Origin: Lepidostoma basale
Lineage: Eukaryota; Arthropoda; Insecta; Trichoptera; Lepidostomatidae
Assembly: GCA_022606425.2 (NCBI GenBank)
Contig: JAHDVF020001365.1
Span: forward strand, 496,001-560,000
Direction: 5' to 3'
Length of the DNA: 64,000 nucleotides
A program made the translations under genes and the position numbers. Below, one piece after another: positions 33,245-42,620 of this stretch (its first letter is position 1; each line of letters starts with the position of its first letter). Below the pieces are notes generated by a model. That model ran no database searches and was not told where the DNA came from. It saw only the letters and a list, made by a program, of their open reading frames with translations.

Positions 33245-33575
33245 CAACAAAAAAAGGATGAAAGTTGGATAAATGCCACAGAAATGATATCACTGAGAAG
33301 AATGTGCTGGAAACGGTATCTGATAGAATACGAACGACGAAATATGGAAGAAATGTAAGGCAGATGATTACATCATATGCAAAATTAAATAATGATCTCT
33401 CGGATGGTTTGGACATAAGAAACGAATGGACGAGAAAATAATGGTTAAAATTTTGTATACACGCAGTGTGAGTGGAAAAATAAGTCGTGGAAGAAATAAC
33501 AGTATGGCGGTCCATCCAATCCACCTACCCCTCCCGGGAAACGGCGTGATGGTTAATTAGTTAGTTAGGCAGGAC
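33245..33575 (+). mobile_element. LINE-T 3' end, decayed
   Basis: MISLRRMCWKRYLIE-like, WFGHKKRMDEK-like, then GGGAAACGGCGTGATGG and GTTA tail. Confidence 0.75.
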
Positions 33576-33624
33576 TCTACACGACAGAAAAAGTAACACC
33601 ACGGTTACAGAAATCAGTGTAACA

Positions 33625-33665
33625 TTTGACATGTTCGTCTTTCTAGGGCTTTATCAAACATTGAT
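33625..33665 (-). ncRNA. hhG arm, decayed
   Basis: Minus: TTTGATAAAGCCCTAGAAAG, ACGAACATGTC. One base is lost from GAAAC. Confidence 0.45.
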
Positions 33666-34095
33666 ATGTCAACGTAATTAATTGGAAAATTTACTGTAAC
33701 AAAAAAACTTCATAACTGCGTCAGTTGCGGGCACACACTATCGAAGAACAACCTCGTAACTGACACATTGCAATATCCAAATATTATAGGCTAATAAATA
33801 GTGTTTTCACACGCTTAGGCGTAAATCAAATGGGCTTAAAATCGTCGTAAAATATTTTGGGAACAGTTGTACGTCGGGAATTATTTGAATGCTTATAAAT
33901 TTTTTATGAGTTTAGACGTTTTTATTATTTCCACAAAATATTTATGCGTCTTGTTGGGCGATAAAATTCACAATGGCGCTTTTATCTCGGCATTTAATTG
34001 TTTTCTTTATAATCGGGAAACACAAGATTAAACAAAAAGTTATGAAGCAACAAATGAAGACGAGTGACGTAAAACCTCAAGTTGTTTTATCAAAG
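33666..34095. other. No recognisable feature
   Basis: Nothing recurring. Confidence 0.4.
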
Positions 34096-34097
34096 AA

Positions 34098-34560
34098 ATT
34101 CTTCTTCTTCTTCTTCACTTTTGATAGACTCAGGAGTCTGTTATTTCAGGCGGGTCCTCTTGAAACGCTGAACTCCAGCTTTCTCTCCACCATTTCGGGG
34201 GTCTTCCTGGTCAGCGTTGTCCGTTTGGCGTTCCATCTATGTATGATATCCTATTTGAGCTCATTCTTTCTACATTTTGATGCCAGTATCACCGTCTTTG
34301 ACGTCCCCATCTGACCACATCTTTGACCTCGCAGATTTCTCGGATTGCTGATTACTCGGTCACGTAGGGTTTTGCTAGCTATAGCGCGGAGTGTTTTCAT
34401 CTCGGTTGTCCTGAGTATGCACTTTGTCTTGACAGTGTCTGCCCTCGTTTCAATGCAATATGTGAGGATTGGTCGCACACAGGTCTTATAAATGCGTACC
34501 TTGCTGTCAGTCCTCGTGTCCTTGTTTCTCCATATGACATATTTAATCCTTAAATGCATG
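34098..34560 (-). mobile_element. RTE-G 3' portion with (GAA)n tail
   Basis: Frame 34251-34559: DSKVRIYKTCVRPILTYCIE, TTEMKTLRAIASKTLRDRV. The 3' end has GAAGAAGAAGAAT at 34098-34112. Confidence 0.85.
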
Positions 34561-35600
34561 ATTTTCCAAATTCAAAAGTAAAAAAAATTTATACTAAAAT
34601 TTGGTTGAAAAGGACGGGAAAAAAATTAAAAAAATATGTAAGTTTATTTGTAGATTTTATTCATAAAAATGGCTTGTTGCAGATATGATTTATTACAAAA
34701 AATATATATCAGATATGCAATTATTACAAAAAATATAAATCAAAAATTAATAAACAATGGTAGATTCTCCTTTATGGAGTAAATAAATTATAAATTATTT
34801 CGTTTCATATCCAGTAGCACCAATGAATATAAATATTGAAACTCTCAGAAATGTGACACATCTGCACCCAACGTTTTTTATTTTATTAAAATGTCAATTT
34901 CTTGCTTACAGAGACATCTACTCAAATAATTTAAAAACCCAAAGGGCGCCGCTACGCCCTATAACAGCCTCGGGTATGTGGCGGGAACTTCTATGGTCCT
35001 TTAAAAAAAAAAAAAAGATATAATACAGAATGCATTTAAGGGTTAAGGCAGCCTGCAACCGCTGCAGTCTTATCTACCTGTGACCTTACTTCTCTGGGGA
35101 GGTCATTAGAGCTGGTTACTTTGCTTCCGAGATTATTTGATTATTTTAATTAATAAAATATTTTTGTAGCAGTTCAACTAGATTTCTTTAAGCACGAACA
35201 AAAGATTAAGCGAAAAGAAGGAATGATTTGGAGTTTTCCGTACAGCGCTAGATTTCCTTGGAAAAATCCTATTAGCGCATTAATGACTTCCCGGGACGTC
35301 ATTATGACCTCGATTAATCGCCACTCTGTGTGCTCCTTCCAGTCAGATCCTTAATTTGAATTATGCGCTGTTGTAGCACCCGAGAAATCAAACAATAAAA
35401 ACAAATTTCTTGGCAAATGCCACAAAAACGAATTCGCAAGTTTTAATGACACGCTTTGAATGAAGTGAAATGTAATAAAATGAAAGAAAGTTTTTTTTTG
35501 GTATTCTCTAATTCAATTTAGAAAAATAATGAAAACTTTAAAATAAACGGAGATTATTTTATCGTACTGAGACAATTTTTATCGTACCGAATAACAAAAT
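34561..35600. other. Non-repeat stretch with a possible regulatory core
   Basis: About 1 kb with no transposon match. Bases 35225-35375 are less AT-rich and hold several TAAT-type sites (CGCATTAATG, CGATTAATCG) around GACGTCATTATGACC. I can only say that it differs from the surrounding repeats. Confidence 0.35.
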
Positions 35601-35602
35601 GA

Positions 35603-35885
35603 TTTTTTCAGTCTTCTTCTTTCTTTAACAGCCGTTGTCGTCCACTGCTGGGCATAGACCTCCCCCATACTTCTCCATGTATGACATGTCATACGGGGGG
35701 TGGTTGGCATTACAACACCACGCTTGTCAAACGGGTTGGCGAGGTGTCCTTCCACGTTAGCCTATGCATCAATATTTTCCACCGAGGTTATTCACACTCG
35801 ATCTCTAACATTTCGCATAGTTTCCAGGGGAGACCAAAGTCGAGGAGGTGTGGATAGGTACTTGGGATCAGATCAATCCTCCAGG
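35603..35885 (-). mobile_element. RTE-I LINE 3' end
   Basis: Minus strand ends GGGGGAGGTCTATGCCCAGC, then AGTGGACGACAACGGCTG and a GAAAGAAGAAGA tail, a 3' end that recurs in many insect genomes. Body frames are broken. Confidence 0.8.
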
Positions 35886-35888
35886 GTA

Positions 35889-35918
35889 GCATGGCCATCA
35901 CCACGGTGATGGCCATGC
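35889..35918. repeat. Perfect 14-bp hairpin
   Basis: GCATGGCCATCACC, two-base loop, then its exact reverse complement. Confidence 0.9.
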
Positions 35919-36079
35919 ACCGCTCGAAGAGTCAATAGGATTCCCCTTACTTTTCAGTCATGAAATTAATATTAAATTAAATATTAATAATTATAATTAA
36001 TAATTAAGAATATTTTAATACGCGAAAGTTAATTTTAACAGTCGTCAAAACTCTCCACATAAACGAAAAAAAAAAGTTG

Positions 36080-36126
36080 TTTCACCCGATGATGCTGACA
36101 TCAGTTGGCGAAACAGCTGTCGCCAA
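36080..36126 (+). ncRNA. Hammerhead-like motif, family hhD
   Basis: CCGATGA (36086-36092), extra T, stem II GCTGAC/GTTGGC, GAAAC (36110-36114), stem III ACAGCTGT, triplet GTC (36119-36121). Followed by AATTGATACCAT, as at the copy 36686-36732. Confidence 0.65.
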
Positions 36127-36134
36127 AAAAAATT

Positions 36135-36688
36135 GATACCATCTTCTTCTTTCTTATTTTTGTCCTGTCACACCTCCGTGGTGCATAGGGCCTCAAGGAA
36201 CCTTCTCCTCTATCGCATGCCTGATGCCTAACATCATCCCAAGTGAGGAGGCCTGCTGCCTTAACCTCGTCCTGCAGGGTTTTTCTCCAGGTGGCTCTAG
36301 GTCTGCCGCGCTTTCTCTTTCCCCCCATAGTGGACCAGTCTAGTGCGCCCTGAGCGATGCAGGCTGGGTTCCGTCTCAGAGGGTGACCGATCCACTGCTA
36401 TTTGCGTCTAGCGACTTTTTCTCTTATTGGCTTTTCGCCTGTCATGGTCCAGAGAACCGCATTTGACACTGTTTGGGGCCAATAGATTTTGAATATTGAG
36501 CGAAGGCACCTATTTATAAACACCTGGAGTTTACCAATAACGTCCGCGGTAGATTTCCAAGTCTCACATCCGTACAGCAGTACGCTTTTAACTGCTGAAT
36601 ATTTTGAACTTGAGCTTTCTCGAAATGATACTGGAACGCCATACAGAGCGAAGCATAGCGAAAGCTCCCCTTGTCTTGCTGAGTCTGA
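36135..36688 (-). mobile_element. RTE-E LINE 3' portion between two hhD copies
   Basis: Minus: LLYGCETWKSTADVIGKLQV, FINRCLRSIF, IREKVARRK, then GGKRKRGRPRATWRKTLQDE, VKAAGL. Ends with a GAAAGAAGAAGA tail. Both flanks are the same about 57-bp hhD sequence in direct orientation. Confidence 0.88.
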
Positions 36689-36732
36689 CATCTGATGATG
36701 CTGACATCAGTTGACGAAACAGTTGTCGCGAA
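36686..36732 (+). ncRNA. Hammerhead-like motif, family hhD, canonical core
   Basis: CTGATGA (36692-36698), extra T, stem II with GTTGAC, GAAAC (36716-36720), AGTTGTC, GCG. All invariant core bases of the hammerhead are present. Confidence 0.7.
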
Positions 36733-36782
36733 AAAAAAATTGATACCATAATAGCGTTTAACTTTTAACAGATAATAAAATT

Positions 36783-37158
36783 CGAGCTATCATGATGTAC
36801 GCTGTAGAGACGCGGGCTGACACTGTGTGAACCAAGGGACTACTAAGAACATCGGAGACGAAGGTCCTAAGATCAATTACTGGAAAAACCCTCCGAGATC
36901 GTATCCGCAACGTAGACATAAGAAAAACTTGCGAAATAGAGGATATCGTTCAGTGGAGTAGATCCAGAAGAAGATACTGGAGGGACCATGTAGCCCCAAT
37001 GGATGGTGACAGACTTGCATATACAGCCGCTTATGAAATCCCCTCCGGACACCGCCCACCTAGAATGGAGGGACAGCTGGATCTCATCATCCGACGAGAT
37101 ATGATTTCTGTGTCACAGATCGTCAGATCTATTAAAAGAAGAAGAAGAAAAAGAATAA
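36783..37158 (+). mobile_element. RTE-G 3' portion with (GAA)n tail
   Basis: Pieces IMMYAVETRADTV, MEMKVLRSITGKTLRDRIRN-like, KTCEIEDIVQWSRSRRRYWR. Closest to 46470-47125. Tail GAAGAAGAAGAAAAAG. Confidence 0.85.
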
Positions 37159-37298
37159 AATTTTGTTGTTAACGCTATCTGGAATAGAGCCAAAACTGAT
37201 ATTTTTTAATTCGTTTATTGATGTTTTAATTGCAGATACTAAATTATATTAGCTGAAAACATTGAAAACGATTAGAAGGTCTTAGTAATTATTAGAAG

Positions 37299-37535
37299 AT
37301 GTCATTAGCTGAGACCACCAATGATGATAGTTCGATTATGATTGAATCACAAGCTACCGCTCTTATTCTGGAGAGGGGCCAAGTGTTCCATGGTTTCTCC
37401 ATCGACTCCACCACTGACCGTATCAACACACCGAGATCACGCAGCATCTCTAGGAATAGATCCAGCAGCTGTCAGCCGTCAGAGCCGCGAGTACTCGACA
37501 GTGAATCATCTCTCATCGTTCATGCACTCACTTGA
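37299..37535 (+). CDS. Short serine-rich open frame, doubtful
   Basis: A 78-codon frame starting MSLAETTNDDSSIMIESQAT and ending LIVHALT-stop. It contains an RSRSISRNRSSS stretch. It is not part of any repeat I could recognise. It may be a chance frame, an exon remnant or an ORF1 relic of a retroelement. Confidence 0.25.
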   Translation: MSLAETTNDDSSIMIESQATALILERGQVFHGFSIDSTTDRINTPRSRSISRNRSSSCQPSEPRVLDSESSLIVHALT

Positions 37536-37649
37536 ATGAACTATCCAGCGATCCTCAACAATTTAGGATATTCATTTTAGATAAAATTAAGGCGTTAACA
37601 CTATCTAAGTTATTGAACGTTAAGGCATTAACACTGTGAAATTCCATAG

Positions 37650-37930
37650 TTACAAAACTAACTAACCATCACGCCGTTTCTCCGAAAGGGTAGGCAGAAA
37701 GAATGGACTGCCACACTTTAACCGATGCGGCACTCCATCCTTCTCTTTTCGCCCCGCGGGAGACGCGGTGTGATGGGTTGCGAACCTCATAGCCACCAAT
37801 AGGCATCTCCCGCGCACACTTCGATCGTACAACATCCACAAAATAAATCTAAAACAAATAAAATAAATTACATTGATATAAAATGAAATAACCAAATAAT
37901 AATAATTTAACATAAAATGTTCTTTTTAGA
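37650..37930 (-). mobile_element. LINE-T-tailed non-autonomous element (nT)
   Basis: Minus strand: body GATGCCTATTGGTGGC.. and GGTTCGCAACCCATCACACC, then the LINE-T 3' end and GTTA tail. It matches the 3' 280 bases of 57714-58473. Confidence 0.85.
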
Positions 37931-38019
37931 TGTTGCACATTATTGTTACATACATACTTACATACTTAGGAAATTAAAAATCGCTTTGTTTAATCCACCA
38001 TTTATTAAAAAATATTAAA

Positions 38020-38062
38020 AAACATGACATATTTTGGAGGATACCTCCATCTTCAGGAGTAA
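38020..38062 (-). ncRNA. Hammerhead-like motif, family hhE (left arm)
   Basis: Minus: CTGAAGA (38050-38056), extra T, stem II GGAGG/CCTCC, then AAAAT instead of GAAAC, ATGTC. Confidence 0.5.
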
Positions 38063-38118
38063 AAATATAAAAAAAAAATTGAATTATTGCATTGTTTTTA
38101 TTAGTTTTTATTATATTA

Positions 38119-38160
38119 TTACACCTGAAGATGGTGGTATCCTCCGAAACATGTTTTTTT
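38119..38160 (+). ncRNA. Hammerhead-like motif, family hhE (right arm)
   Basis: CTGAAGA (38125-38131), extra T, stem II GGTGG/CCTCC with one mismatch, GAAAC (38146-38150), ATGTT. Together the two arms define an intact ancestral core. Confidence 0.65.
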
Positions 38161-38280
38161 TTCTTCATTATAAATAGTGGATCAAACAAAGTTATTTTCA
38201 ATTTTCTAGGTATATTACTATGGAATTCCATGACGAAACATTTATGAATGAAAACACTTTTTTTCCGCTTTTGGGTATAT

Positions 38281-38326
38281 TTTTCTCGACATGTTTCGAA
38301 GGCATTACACCTTCATCGGAGTTTTT
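38281..38326 (-). ncRNA. Hammerhead-like motif, family hhF (left arm)
   Basis: Minus: CCGATGA (38313-38319), stem II AGG..CCT (three bases lost relative to the right arm), GAAAC (38293-38297), ATGTC, GAGAA. Confidence 0.55.
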
Positions 38327-38329
38327 TAT

Positions 38330-38378
38330 CGTTCTCCCGATGATGAAGGTGTTTAGCTTTCGTAACATGTCTAGAAAA
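38330..38378 (+). ncRNA. Hammerhead-like motif, family hhF (right arm)
   Basis: CCGATGA (38337-38343), extra T, stem II GAAGG/CTTTC, GTAAC, ATGTC (triplet GTC 38369-38371). TTCTC before the core pairs with GAGAA after the left arm's triplet, giving the ancestral stem I. Confidence 0.55.
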
Positions 38379-38634
38379 ATAAACTCAAAAGTGAAAAAAA
38401 ATAGTGTTTTTTATTCTTAAAAAAATTGCCATTGAGGATATTGAATTATGGTTTATCATACAAAGTTATGGCTTCTTAAAAAATGATATAAAACCCCATA
38501 TTTAATAATGTAGGTATATGAATTAAAACGTCTGTTTTATTTAAGTTTTATTATATTTATTATAGATGCCTTATCATTTACATAAAATATTTTTAAAATC
38601 TTGTAGGAAAAAAATATATACGAGAATTAAAGGT

Positions 38635-39070
38635 TAAATGTTATACGAGTATACTATGGTCTGTTCTACTATATGGCTGTGAAACTTGGACTCTGAAAGT
38701 GAATGTAATGAACCGTTTGGAGGCGTTTGAGATGTGGATATACCGCAGAATGCTACGTATACCGTGGACCGATAGAAATAGTAATGCAGACGTACTGCAG
38801 AGAGCCAGAGCCAATAGAGAGATGTTGTCGAGTGTGAAAGTTAGAAGTGTCTCATATTTGGGTCATGTGCTAAGGGGAGAAAAATATCTCCTTCGACTGA
38901 TATTAATGGGTAAAATAGAGGGACGTCGGGGAGTTGGTAGAAGGCAGTTGTCCTGGCTGTGAAACATAAAATATTGGACAGGAATGACCAGAGTCCTGAA
39001 CCTGTTACAAGTGGCGCAGGACAGAGATGCCTTTGCTGCAGTGATCGCTAACGTTGGGGGACGCCAGCGT
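38635..39070 (+). mobile_element. RTE-H LINE 3' portion
   Basis: VNVMNRLEAFEMWIYRRMLR, IPWTDRNSNADVLQRARANR, VSYLGHVLRGEKYLLRLILM, GKIEGRRGVGRRQLSWL, then after a stop VAQDRDAFAAVIANVGG. No tail visible. Confidence 0.88.
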
Positions 39071-39307
39071 ATTTTTCTCCCCTTAGCACATAACCCAAAT
39101 ATGAGACCTTTCTAATTTTCACACTCGACAACAGTTCTCTATTAGCTCTGGCTCTCTGTACTATGTCTGCATTGTTGACCCTATCGGTCCAGGGTATACG
39201 GTGCATTCTGCGGTATATCCACATCTCAAACGCTTCCAACCGGTTCATTACATTCACTTTCAGAGTCCAGGTTTTGCAGCCATACAGTAGAACAGACCAT
39301 ATAGAGC
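39071..39307 (-). mobile_element. RTE-H fragment, inverted partner
   Basis: Frame 39048-39257: NVMNRLEAFEMWIYRRMHRI through KVSYLGYVLRGEKY. It repeats the left part of 38635-38890 in reverse, making a 240-bp imperfect palindrome with a 180-bp spacer. Confidence 0.85.
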
Positions 39308-39315
39308 ATGCACAT
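39308..39315. repeat. Target-site duplication, left
   Basis: ATGCACAT, identical to 41289-41296. Confidence 0.9.
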
Positions 39316-41288
39316 TAGGGTGTCCCTTATATGGGCAAAAAATTTTTTTTTTGGATTATTGAAACGCATACCCCCTAATTATGTTAAATAGTCTACTAGT
39401 TACCCAAATACAGAATTTCAGCTTCCTACGTTAATTCTAACCCGTGCCGACTTGCCCTCAAAGCTTTAGAAAATAGCCGCTTTAAGTGTCTCTTAAATAT
39501 AGTTATAGGTGATCACTTAAAACCATTTTGAAACATAAATATTGATGAAAACATGTATTTATATAATGTTTTTCTTATAATTATCAAAAAAGATCGAAAT
39601 TTATATTTATTTACTTGGATATTTCCTCTTTAAAGTCTCTTTTTTTACAGTCTGGGTAAATTTTTCTATGTTCTGGCACACAACACAATATGAACTGCTT
39701 ATGTTCTTCATCTGCGGTAGTCAAACCATGAATGTCTGTCATAAGATTAACAGCTCTTTTAGCTGTGTCATTAATTGCTTTTAAGCTATTAACCTTCTTT
39801 TTAGCTTCCACAAACTTCGCGCTATCTTTCTATGATGATACAATTTCTTGAAGGAAAATACAATCAAGTTTCAGTCGTGAAAATAAATCTTTACTCTTGA
39901 CAGAAACAAAATCTGTCAAAGATTATCATAAAACAAGATAACATATACTTGTAGTATCTATAAAAAAAAAAAAGTGCTAATTTAAATACCAGATTAAACA
40001 CTACTTACGTACCATATAGAGAGACAGACATATGTTCCTTTGATGGAACATATATCTTTCTCGAATCACCAAAACTTTCTTTTTGTAAGTTTTCTATAAT
40101 GTTTCCTTTGGTTTGCTCATCAACGTTGTCATCAAACATTAAAAGGGCAGCTATTTCCTCTGATAAGTACCACAAATGTTGACTGAACTTGTGTAAAACC
40201 GCTTTGAAAATTGTCAACTTCTTCGTAATCTTTTAAGGTCTTTAAAAAACAAAAATCTTGATTCGGAGCTTTTATCGCCAAACTACGTTCAAGCCAAGGC
40301 TTTACATAAACTGCCACAATAAATAAACAGACATCTCGTACAGCTTGTTTGTCCTTAGCGCACATTTTAAACTGGGACTGCAGCAAACGTATTTTTAGGG
40401 AGTAAATAGATCATGCCATCCATCGTGCTTGATGCATTGGGCCAGCAGGTCTGATTTTTATTTTATTTTCATTGCCTCCACCCAGAAAAACAATAGCAAG
40501 CTCAATGAATTCGCTATAATCATCTCTTACAATCGATTTTGCGATTCAAACGCACTTTTGAGCATCAGTTCATATATATGATGGTGGCAAGCAAAGAGTA
40601 ACAAATCTCTTTCTAGTTTTTGCACATAAGCTCCGTTCAAGCATTCTGTATAAGATGCTGTCGTATCACAGCACATTCAAGAGCATTGGTTTGTGCGATA
40701 TCGAATAAATTAGCTAATTCAAGTTGAAAGTTCCCTTCGCGGCGCCTATGTAAGTCCTGAATCTTCTTGCTATTTTTTGCAGTTCTCGTCAGACCTGATA
40801 AAGATCTACTAACTTCTTAACATAATTAAGAACAGCTCTGGTAGGTATTCAAGCCTTTTTTCAGAATATATTGCACTCCAGAATGACAAGATTTGGGCTT
40901 TCATTAACAGTCAAATTAACTTCACGTATGTTAAAAAATAGAACTGCGAGAACTTGACGATTAGATGGTAGTTTACACCTGTTATTTGGTGATTTACTTT
41001 ACCAACCAAGAAAATACTGTTTTAATTGCTTCTTAGTTCCATTGACATCTTCGAAATATAAAACAATCCGTGCTACTACCCGACAAGCCTAGACTAAACG
41101 ATAATAACAACGACAGCGCGCCGCTCCTGTGACGCAATTTGTATGGGACATCTTTGCGCGCAAGTCGGCACGGGTTGCACTGTTCCGAATAATGAAAAAA
41201 ATTGTTTTCGGATGTTTTAGCCCCAAATGAATAAAATAATAGCCTATGCACTGTAAAATTAAAACTTTGAAAAATAAGGGACACCCTA
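39316..41288 (-). mobile_element. hAT-like DNA transposon, complete termini
   Basis: Terminal inverted repeats TAGGGTGTCCCTTAT (39316-39330) and its exact inverse (41274-41288). Flanked by the 8-bp duplication ATGCACAT, which fits the hAT target pattern nTnnnnAn. TAGGG fits the hAT end pattern YARNG. Subterminal inverted CCCGTGCCGACTTG copies lie at 39443-39456 and 41163-41176. Inside, the minus strand holds a degraded protein gene (next entry). About 1,973 bases long. Confidence 0.85.
39600..40990 (-). pseudogene. Degraded transposase-like protein of the hAT-like element
   Basis: Minus-strand pieces in order: NGAYVQKLERDLLLFACHHH (about 40560-40645), DDYSEFIELAIVFLGGG, IRPAGPMHQARWMA, LLQSQFKMCAKDKQAVRDVC (frame 40132-40386), WLERSLAIKAPNQDF, FSQHLWYLSEEIAALLMFDD (frame 40005-40217), and INDTAKRAVNLMTD with EEHKQFILCCVPEHRKIYP (frame 39611-39811). 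This arrangement recalls a recurrent uncharacterised protein family of insect and cnidarian genomes. The CHHH stretch could be the CxxH motif of hAT transposases. Several stops and frame shifts make it non-functional. Confidence 0.65.
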
Positions 41289-41296
41289 ATGCACAT
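41289..41296. repeat. Target-site duplication, right
   Basis: ATGCACAT, identical to 39308-39315. Confidence 0.9.
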
Positions 41297-41690
41297 ACAT
41301 TCTTTTTAGCCGTATATTTTAGAAAATAATCGCGAAACACATTTTTACAATCCGCGAATCACAATGCATCGCGGAACACAGTTTGGGGAACTCCGAAATC
41401 ATCAAAGAGACGGACAAGAAGCGTATAAATAGGACCATCCGTAAGACGGCGTACAGTGACACAGTCAACTCTGGAATAAGTGATCCTCTGTACCAACTTG
41501 ATCTCAGTAGGCCAAGAAGAACGATCAGATTTAAACTAATTTAAAAAAGGAACATTCAGAAATTCCGTTATGGACTGGGTGGAAAAACATAAAATATCGG
41601 TTTTATATGAGCATCAACTCTTAATTTAAAATAAAAAAAGCTTTTAAAATTCCTTTTTGAAATTTTGTAAAATCTATCTGTAGGTAGAAT
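41297..41690. other. No recognisable feature
   Basis: Unclassified sequence to the right of the hAT-like element. Confidence 0.35.
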
Positions 41691-41694
41691 ATAC

Positions 41695-42330
41695 TAACTA
41701 ACTAACTAACCATCACGCCGTCTCCCCGAAGGGGTAGGCAGAAATAATGGACTGACACACTTTTCTATCCTGACGTATTTCTCTCGATTCCTCAACATAC
41801 ATACATCGTGTCATGCACGCGCGTCGATTTCTCTGACTCCTTTGAATTTCTCTGAATATTTTATTTATTCGATCGTGCCACGTTTTCCTCGGTCTTCCTC
41901 TATTCTGGTTCCATTTACATCGTTTACATATAATTTTTTTAACATTCTTTCTTCATTCATTCATCTTAATGATCCTTTCATTATTTTGTTCATAACACCA
42001 TCATTCGCACCTCATTCACTTCTTATAAATTATCATTCGACACTCTATCATACACAGAGTATTCACACAATCATCTAAGAGATCTCATTTCTACTGTATT
42101 TATTATATTTTCATCCTTCTTTTGCCAGTTCCATGCTTCGCTTCCATACATAAGGGTCGGTAGGAAAACCCCATTGTGCACTGCCATTCTAGCTTTATTG
42201 GATAGGTTTTTGTTTGCGATGACAACTTTAAGTGCACCATTCACTTTGTTGCCTGCCCCAACCCTTCTTTCAATATGCCTCTCCACTCGCCCATCTTTTG
42301 TAAACATACTACCTTAATACACGAACACAT
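41695..42330 (-). mobile_element. LINE-T 3' portion with (GTTA)n tail
   Basis: Frame 42071-42307 reads MFTKDGRVERHIERRVGAGN, KVNGALKVVIANKNLS, LPTLMYGSEAWNWQKKDEN. The rest is frameshifted, with the full hairpin end and (AACT)n at 41693-41710. Confidence 0.87.
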
Positions 42331-42469
42331 CTACTTGCTCCAAATTTTCAAAATTCAAGCAAAGGAAAGATTGGACTTGACGTTAAATTTATTTGATTAT
42401 TTACATTATAATATTTTCTTTATTTTAAATGGCTTTTTAAATTTCTGAAATAATTTTTTTTTTTAATAT

Positions 42470-42525
42470 GTTAGTTTTGTATATACAAAGTGTTAAAAAG
42501 AAAAAGACAAATAAATATTAATTAA
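42470..42525 (+). repeat. hhC terminal arm, solo
   Basis: TTTTGTATATACAAAGTGTT followed by AAAAAGAAAAAGACAAATAAA, the outer end of the hhC fold-backs. Confidence 0.6.
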
Positions 42526-42572
42526 CTGTTAAATTATAAAACGCCGTCACTTTTTAAATTATTATTTTTAGT

Positions 42573-42620
42573 TTCGCGACAGCTGTTTCGTCAACCTATG
42601 TTAATATCATCAGATGTTAC
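42573..42620 (-). ncRNA. Hammerhead-like motif, family hhD, canonical core (left arm)
   Basis: Minus: CTGATGA (42607-42613), extra T, stem II ATTAAC/GTTGAC, GAAAC (42585-42589), stem III ACAGCTGT, triplet GTC, GCG. Confidence 0.7.

Larger units (their letters stand above)
38015..38165. repeat. Fold-back element, family hhE
   Basis: Two facing-away arms: left (minus, 38020-38062) and right (plus, 38119-38160), with AAAATATAAAAAA-rich loop. Confidence 0.8.
38240..38420. repeat. Fold-back element, family hhF
   Basis: Outer arms GAAAACACTTTTTTTCC../..AAAAATAGTGTTTT. Hammerhead-like cores on both arms. It lies only about 75 bases from the hhE element. Confidence 0.8.

Noticed and set aside
37299..37535. 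Serine-rich frame as a confident gene
   Set aside because: Only 78 codons and no homology I can name; listed at low confidence only.
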